From Tritrichomonas musculus (taxonomy: Eukaryota; Parabasalia; Tritrichomonadida; Tritrichomonadidae), in the NCBI GenBank assembly GCA_039105265.1, contig JAPFFF010000004.1:4650001-4714000 (forward strand): DNA of 64,000 nt, written 5' to 3'. Shown piece by piece: positions 59,829 through 64,000 of the stretch. Each line of letters opens with the position of its first letter. Position 1 is the first letter of the stretch. A program made the position numbers and the translations under genes. The notes under the pieces are model-generated. The model saw only the letters and a program-made list of their open reading frames with translations. It searched no databases and was not told the DNA's origin.

Positions 59829-60248
59829 ATGGGATTCTTGAAAAAAATAATTAAAAATGGTATTGGATTGGCGGGCAATCAGGTGATGAATATGGCTAAT
59901 AGCGCAACCGGTGGACTGGCTGGGAAGATATTTAATTCAACTGTCAACAAGGTGAATAAAAATAGTGGTATCATTGGCAAGGTTGCTCGAGGATTAGGCA
60001 AGAAATTTTTAAATGATAAGACTCGTGAGAAAATATCCAATATTACAGATACGGCTATTAAATATATTCCTAAGGGGAATGTTAGGACTGCTCTAGAGAA
60101 TATTAATAACGCTGCTCAAGGTAAGTCTAATCATAATATCAAGACTAAATATAATAAGCAATTGGATTCGACAGAACCGGCAAGTGTGCAGGCTAACATT
60201 AAACCTAAACGTATCAGGACTAAATATGGAAAACGTTTGGGTAAGTAA
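59829..60248 (+). CDS. Small basic Maverick protein with amphipathic N-terminus
   Basis: 139 residues, strongly basic and Gly/Asn/Lys-rich. The N-terminal MGFLKKIIKNGIGLAGNQVM can form an amphipathic helix, followed by Gly-Ala-rich SATGGLAGKIF and a basic tail ending KYGKRLGK. Such features recall minor virion proteins that bind membranes or DNA (for example adenovirus pVI or core proteins), but no homology can be shown from composition. It is placed with the structural genes. Confidence 0.6.
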   Translation: MGFLKKIIKNGIGLAGNQVMNMANSATGGLAGKIFNSTVNKVNKNSGIIGKVARGLGKKFLNDKTREKISNITDTAIKYIPKGNVRTALENINNAAQGKSNHNIKTKYNKQLDSTEPASVQANIKPKRIRTKYGKRLGK

Positions 60249-60291
60249 TAGGTGAAAGTTGGTGAAACTATGCTTTTTATTTTTACCATAA

Positions 60292-60906
60292 ATGGCTAAA
60301 AATCTTCGAGGAAGTAAAAGGTTGCAAGTTATTCAAAACTGGTTAAATGGGAGAGATGATGATGAATGGGAGGTGTTTCCGTGTAGAACTGAGGGAAAAT
60401 ATATCGTGAAACCTCGCAAGGAACCTCATACAAATCGTCACGTTGAACCAATTGTGAAAGATGATGATGACGAGCCAGCTGATAGCCCCCTTGAAAACGA
60501 TGCTGATGGCCCCGTTGATGAATGTGAACATGATGAGCCAACCCCTGACCCGAAACCATTCGTTAGACCTAAAACTAAACGTTCACCTCCAAGAACTCCC
60601 CCTAATAATTATGAATATGATCCAACTATTAATTTAGAGATATTGAATCAATTGAAACTTCTCGGTGAGGAATTCAAAATTAGACGTGAGAAAAAGGAAC
60701 AGAAACGAATGATTAAGGAGGTTGTCCAAAAACAAATATCTCGACCGAGGATGCAATATAATTACGAATTCACTGAACCTGAATATAAACAATATCCAAA
60801 TACTCAACCGATAGAACCACCCATGGAATCATCCAATGAGCCCATCGAGCAACCTCAACAAATCTATCCTGTGAGAAGAAATCGAATATTTGCAGATGTC
60901 ATATAA
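60292..60906 (+). CDS. Acidic, Pro-rich Maverick protein, unrecognised
   Basis: 204 residues. A basic start (MAKNLRGSKRLQVIQNWLNG) is followed by an acidic, Pro-rich disordered centre (DDDDEPADSPLENDADGPVD), then PRTPPNNYEYDP, a short helix and another Pro/Gln-rich tail. No domain is recognised; the disorder suggests a linker or scaffold role among the virion genes. The start lies in the context ACCATAAATG. Confidence 0.6.
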   Translation: MAKNLRGSKRLQVIQNWLNGRDDDEWEVFPCRTEGKYIVKPRKEPHTNRHVEPIVKDDDDEPADSPLENDADGPVDECEHDEPTPDPKPFVRPKTKRSPPRTPPNNYEYDPTINLEILNQLKLLGEEFKIRREKKEQKRMIKEVVQKQISRPRMQYNYEFTEPEYKQYPNTQPIEPPMESSNEPIEQPQQIYPVRRNRIFADVI

Positions 60907-60924
60907 TTAAGTGATTATTTTTTA

Positions 60925-60936
60925 TTTCATTAAATG
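60925..60936 (+). promoter_or_regulatory. Initiator-like TTTCATTAAATG at the coiled-coil Maverick gene
   Basis: TCATTA fits TCA-Y-W five bases before the ATG at 60934. A T-rich stretch (TTTTTTATT) precedes it, as at 60272-60284 and 63731-63743. Confidence 0.5.
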
Positions 60937-62103
60937 ACTTCAAATAAACTTATTTCCCAACTAACTAAGAAAGAAATACTTCAACTCCCTGGGTTCGCTG
61001 GATTAAATAAAATATTGTTACCAAATTTGAAAAATATATTGCGTGCTCATCTCGTGAAAACAAATATATTCAAACGTGGTGTTCGCGTTAATGATTATTT
61101 AGATTATTGCAAGAAACACAAATTGGATTCTATTCAAATAGATACATCGATTAAACAACCTACTAAATCTAATCGCAAATTGAGTAAAGCTGATACTAAC
61201 GCACAGATTAAACAACCTACTAAATCTAATCGCAAATTGAGTAAAGCTGATATTGACGCAAAGATTAAAGGATACAAACAAGATATGGATGAGTATACAA
61301 AATTATTGGAGAAGGCGAAATTGAATCCAGCAGCTGAACCAGGTGTTGATGAATGTATACACTATATAAATAATTACGAGGATAATATACTAAAATTGCT
61401 TAGCGATAAATATAATAAACCTGAATTGAAAACTGTTATTAATGAAATCAAAGCATTGCAAGAAGAAATGGATGATTATTTATATGTTGATAATAAATTG
61501 AGACAGTTATTGTATGAACTGAAAGATTATGAATATGATTTGAATAATAATGCTGATGCGTTAACCGAGGATGAATTAAATGAGACCAGGAACGCTGTTA
61601 AACAACATACTGCTGAGATAGCTAAACTCAAGAAGAATTTCGTTGAATTGAGTGATGATGAGTTTGAAGCTAAATATTATAATAAGCTCGAGAAACTACG
61701 TGAACGTAGACAGCAGATGGAAAATGAGATTAACAAATTAGTCGAGGAGGATAAAAATAAACGTAAGCGAGCTAGAAAACCCAAACCCAAGTTATCAGAT
61801 GAGCAAAAGGCAGCCAATCGTGAGATGAGGTCAAAGCGACGACGTGAGAAGAAACTATTAAATGTACCTACTGCAGATTTATCACGTGAGGAACAATTTG
61901 ATAAAGAAATATTACTTAGTGAGAAGAGGATTATTGAGTTGGAAAAGACATATGCTCCATATAAAGATGATGAGCGATACGCTACAGAATTGCAAAATGA
62001 AATAAATAGGTTACGTAATAATATTGATTACGTTAATAAAAAGAAGAAAGCTTATATTGCTGAGAAAAGTGAAACCAAGAAATCGAGAAGACGAAAGAAG
62101 TAA
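60934..62103 (+). CDS. Basic coiled-coil Maverick protein with 19-residue repeat
   Basis: 389 residues. The first ~65 residues are helical and could be a small SAP-like DNA-binding unit (SQLTKKEILQLPGFAGLNKI), which is a guess. Next come two copies of IKQPTKSNRKLSKADTNAQ (19 residues). Then follow long coiled coils (DEYTKLLEKAKLNP, YNKLEKLRERRQQMENEINK) and a Lys/Arg-rich tail (KKSRRRKK). It sits just before the capsid candidate; a virion core or scaffold role is plausible. Confidence 0.65.
   Translation: MTSNKLISQLTKKEILQLPGFAGLNKILLPNLKNILRAHLVKTNIFKRGVRVNDYLDYCKKHKLDSIQIDTSIKQPTKSNRKLSKADTNAQIKQPTKSNRKLSKADIDAKIKGYKQDMDEYTKLLEKAKLNPAAEPGVDECIHYINNYEDNILKLLSDKYNKPELKTVINEIKALQEEMDDYLYVDNKLRQLLYELKDYEYDLNNNADALTEDELNETRNAVKQHTAEIAKLKKNFVELSDDEFEAKYYNKLEKLRERRQQMENEINKLVEEDKNKRKRARKPKPKLSDEQKAANREMRSKRRREKKLLNVPTADLSREEQFDKEILLSEKRIIELEKTYAPYKDDERYATELQNEINRLRNNIDYVNKKKKAYIAEKSETKKSRRRKK
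61150..61263. repeat. 57-bp tandem duplication in the coiled-coil Maverick gene
   Basis: ATTAAACAACCTACTAAATC recurs at 61150 and 61207; the copies differ by a few bases. Confidence 0.95.
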
Positions 62104-62125
62104 TTTTTTTATTATATAAAAAGTA

Positions 62126-63703
62126 ATGTTGAACAATGAAGTGATTATGCAAACATCTGCGGATGCATGCACCCAGATAGCCTCATATTTTGATACCGTC
62201 GATAATTGCATTGCGATGAGTGATACTAATAAACAATATTCGATCAACCCACAGACGAGTTATGGACCATCGCCCCCAATCAAAAGTGGCTCGTATACAT
62301 CTGTAATCATATCACCAAATACTCACAACACGGCTGATTTATACAACGGATTCATTAAGGCAACGATGGAGATTAAAGTTAATATCGATGATAAGATAGA
62401 TACAGCAAATGTTGGCGATTATAGTTTCAATAATATATGGTATGGATTTAAAGATGCACGTGATGCTATTGAGAAGTATGAAATTGTAGCAAATGGTATC
62501 ACCATATATACACAAAATTATGGCTGTGAAGAATCATTTCTTACAGCTTGTTGTTCCAACGAAACCACGAAGAGGGCAGATATTTATTCGAAAACTAGGC
62601 ATAAAGATGTATGGAGACAGAATGAAGGGTGCCGCTGCGGTTTCGTAGTTTACTGGACTAAAGATAGGACCGAAGCTACTGGTACGATTAATTTGAAGAT
62701 AGATTTGAGAAGATTCTTGCCGATATCTAACATTAAATATCTCCCAGCGTTTGCAGGCAAAATAGAACTGCGATTATATTTCTCATGCGCGGGACTAGTA
62801 TATTGTCCATGTGGACCTGATGAAAATTTGATCAATAATCCTGGTAAGTATTCAAAATATACATTTCATCCCGTCACGACAGAATTCAAGCAAATAGGTA
62901 ATCCAATAAGATGTTGGGCGACATCTACAACCGCTAATGGATTATATACATTAAATAATGCTGATAGAACAAGTAATGTTATATGGTATGAGGTCAAGGA
63001 TTGCCTCAGTATTATCCCATGTTTTGGAATTAGTGAGAGTGTTTATAACTCATTGGTTCAACGATATAGTGATCCATCTCACCCGTTAACATTCCCCACA
63101 CAAACATTATCTGTATATACGACAACTAATAAACTCGAACAACCTAATGATAAGACCACCTGTACTATCACTCCAAGATTTGTTGATAGTATATTTTGTT
63201 TATTCCCGTTGCGTAATACTGATAAAACTGTTTTCAAGAATCCATTATTCAAATCATTCTACATTAATGCGGGTGGATATGGCAACATACCTTCGCGACC
63301 ATTTGGAACAACTGAAGAGTACCCCGAATTTTTGGAATATTGCCAGAATGCAATGAACATGAATGGTGAGCAGAGTGGTTTCAATAAGGAGGTCGTCAGA
63401 TCGCTAACCAATTCATATTCATTTAACTCAACGACTGGTTATTATAGTGACGACAGGTCATCGTTTTTCATTGGTCTCCCAACAGAAACTGATAATACAT
63501 ATCAACAGGGACTCACTTCGCTATCACCTATCAATTTTGAAATGAATATTACTCAAAGTGCGACTGAAGGTTCATTTGCGAAGAGTGTAGATGCCAACCC
63601 ACTTTTCTGCTTATTATATGATGCCTCGATTAGTATATTAGTTCAACCAAATGGTATGCCTCCATTGGTTCGTATTGGTAACTATGATTTAACTACACCT
63701 TGA
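62126..63703 (+). CDS. Maverick major capsid protein candidate (double jelly-roll)
   Basis: 525 residues, beta-rich, with no enzymatic motif or membrane segment. The first half holds KATMEIKVNIDDKID, then DAREAI-type turn and KYEIVANGITIYTQN, and ends with INLKIDLRRFLPISNIKYLP followed by AFAGKIELRLYFS; this 'iplrdfLPl...lP...gkieL-x-L' pattern is typical of double-jelly-roll capsid proteins of Polintons and their virus relatives. The second half repeats the plan, with IIPCFGISESVYN and LFPLRNTDKTVFKNPLF. Length (about 500) agrees. Capsid identity is inferred from fold-like spacing and from gene order beside the packaging ATPase. Confidence 0.75.
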   Translation: MLNNEVIMQTSADACTQIASYFDTVDNCIAMSDTNKQYSINPQTSYGPSPPIKSGSYTSVIISPNTHNTADLYNGFIKATMEIKVNIDDKIDTANVGDYSFNNIWYGFKDARDAIEKYEIVANGITIYTQNYGCEESFLTACCSNETTKRADIYSKTRHKDVWRQNEGCRCGFVVYWTKDRTEATGTINLKIDLRRFLPISNIKYLPAFAGKIELRLYFSCAGLVYCPCGPDENLINNPGKYSKYTFHPVTTEFKQIGNPIRCWATSTTANGLYTLNNADRTSNVIWYEVKDCLSIIPCFGISESVYNSLVQRYSDPSHPLTFPTQTLSVYTTTNKLEQPNDKTTCTITPRFVDSIFCLFPLRNTDKTVFKNPLFKSFYINAGGYGNIPSRPFGTTEEYPEFLEYCQNAMNMNGEQSGFNKEVVRSLTNSYSFNSTTGYYSDDRSSFFIGLPTETDNTYQQGLTSLSPINFEMNITQSATEGSFAKSVDANPLFCLLYDASISILVQPNGMPPLVRIGNYDLTTP

Positions 63704-63753
63704 GTAAATTTTCAAACAATACAACACATTATTTTTGTTTATTTGCATAATAA

Positions 63754-64000
63754 ATGAATAAGTATAAAAACCCGAATTCAACAACCATCGGTACAACTGG
63801 ATGTATGTATAATGAATCCACCACTACCAACGAAGATGTTGAGTATAATCATTATGGTATATATTCAAATGATAATACTTATGCGGTCACATTCAATCCT
63901 CACATCAATCGACCACCTACCAAAAATATGCCACACAATCCAGTTAGACCACCTCCAACTGATGAGCATATGACGCTTACTCAAAATGAGCCTCCCGTGA
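63754..64000 (+). CDS. Maverick gene, partial (continues past the window)
   Basis: An open frame starts MNKYKNPNSTTIGTTG in the context GCATAATAAATG and remains open to the last base. The visible 82 residues are Asn/Thr/Pro-rich, with NPHINRPPTKN and PVRPPPTDEH. No domain can be called from this part. Confidence 0.65.
   Translation, partial: MNKYKNPNSTTIGTTGCMYNESTTTNEDVEYNHYGIYSNDNTYAVTFNPHINRPPTKNMPHNPVRPPPTDEHMTLTQNEPPV

Larger units (their letters stand above)
56155..64000 (+). mobile_element. Maverick/Polinton, left part (cut by window end)
   Basis: Seven complete co-oriented genes and one partial gene lie within 7.2 kb, including a retroviral-type integrase, an FtsK/HerA-type packaging ATPase and a double-jelly-roll capsid candidate, the set that defines Polintons. 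Gaps are 15-50 bases. The genes seen look whole. The polymerase B and protease genes are not in the window and may lie beyond the edge. The left border is given at the 58-bp inverted repeat as a best guess. Well-preserved frames suggest a young copy. Confidence 0.9.

Overview
The window is AT-rich eukaryotic DNA with long single-exon genes, short intergenic gaps and many mobile elements. It is best explained as a trichomonad (Parabasalia), most likely Tritrichomonas foetus or a close relative; the species is inference. Supporting signs are an initiator-binding-domain protein of the IBP39 family (known from trichomonads), a pair of Pmp-like surface proteins with GGAI motifs and a C-terminal membrane anchor, Maverick/Polinton and Mutator-like elements, and apparently intronless genes, some with a TCATTT/TCATAA initiator-like motif about 10 bases before the ATG.

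Layout. 0-2.3 kb: non-coding, with a 1.07 kb inverted-repeat element. 2.3-12.4 kb: a membrane-anchored degenerate papain-like protein, two coiled-coil proteins, a secretory LCAT-like lipase ending in GDEL, and a transposase-like ORF fragment. 12.4-15.6 kb: gene desert with a 23-bp minisatellite and three inverted-repeat elements, one inserted into the end of another with a clean 8-bp duplication. 15.6-20.6 kb: a giant trichohyalin-like coiled-coil gene. 21.9-29.2 kb: two Pmp-like paralogues with almost identical 3' ends. 29.2-34.3 kb: a small element with a GC-rich core, a DUF4419 gene, a long-TIR element and a 5S rRNA gene. 34.3-42.8 kb: a DOCK-like exchange factor candidate, an unrecognised 655-residue protein and a clear LZIC homologue, all on the minus strand. 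43.4-45.7 kb: a decayed coding region of unknown origin. 46-48.4 kb: a Ser-rich protein and the IBD protein. 49.5-53.6 kb: an apparently complete Mutator-like transposon with 10-bp target duplications. 54-55 kb: a 1 kb element with an 8-bp duplication. 56.2 kb to the window end: a Maverick/Polinton, running off the edge.

The host genes suggest ordinary functions: a cytoskeletal or scaffold group (three coiled-coil proteins, DOCK-like), secretion and surface (LCAT-like, Pmp-like, papain-like) and transcription (IBD, 5S rRNA). The Maverick genes are co-oriented and closely packed: unknown/minor capsid candidate, integrase, packaging ATPase, small basic protein, acidic Pro-rich protein, coiled coil, double-jelly-roll capsid candidate, then a gene cut by the edge. 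Several share a CATA/CATT-AATG start context resembling the host initiator. Family assignments come from reading protein motifs by eye; no database search was run.
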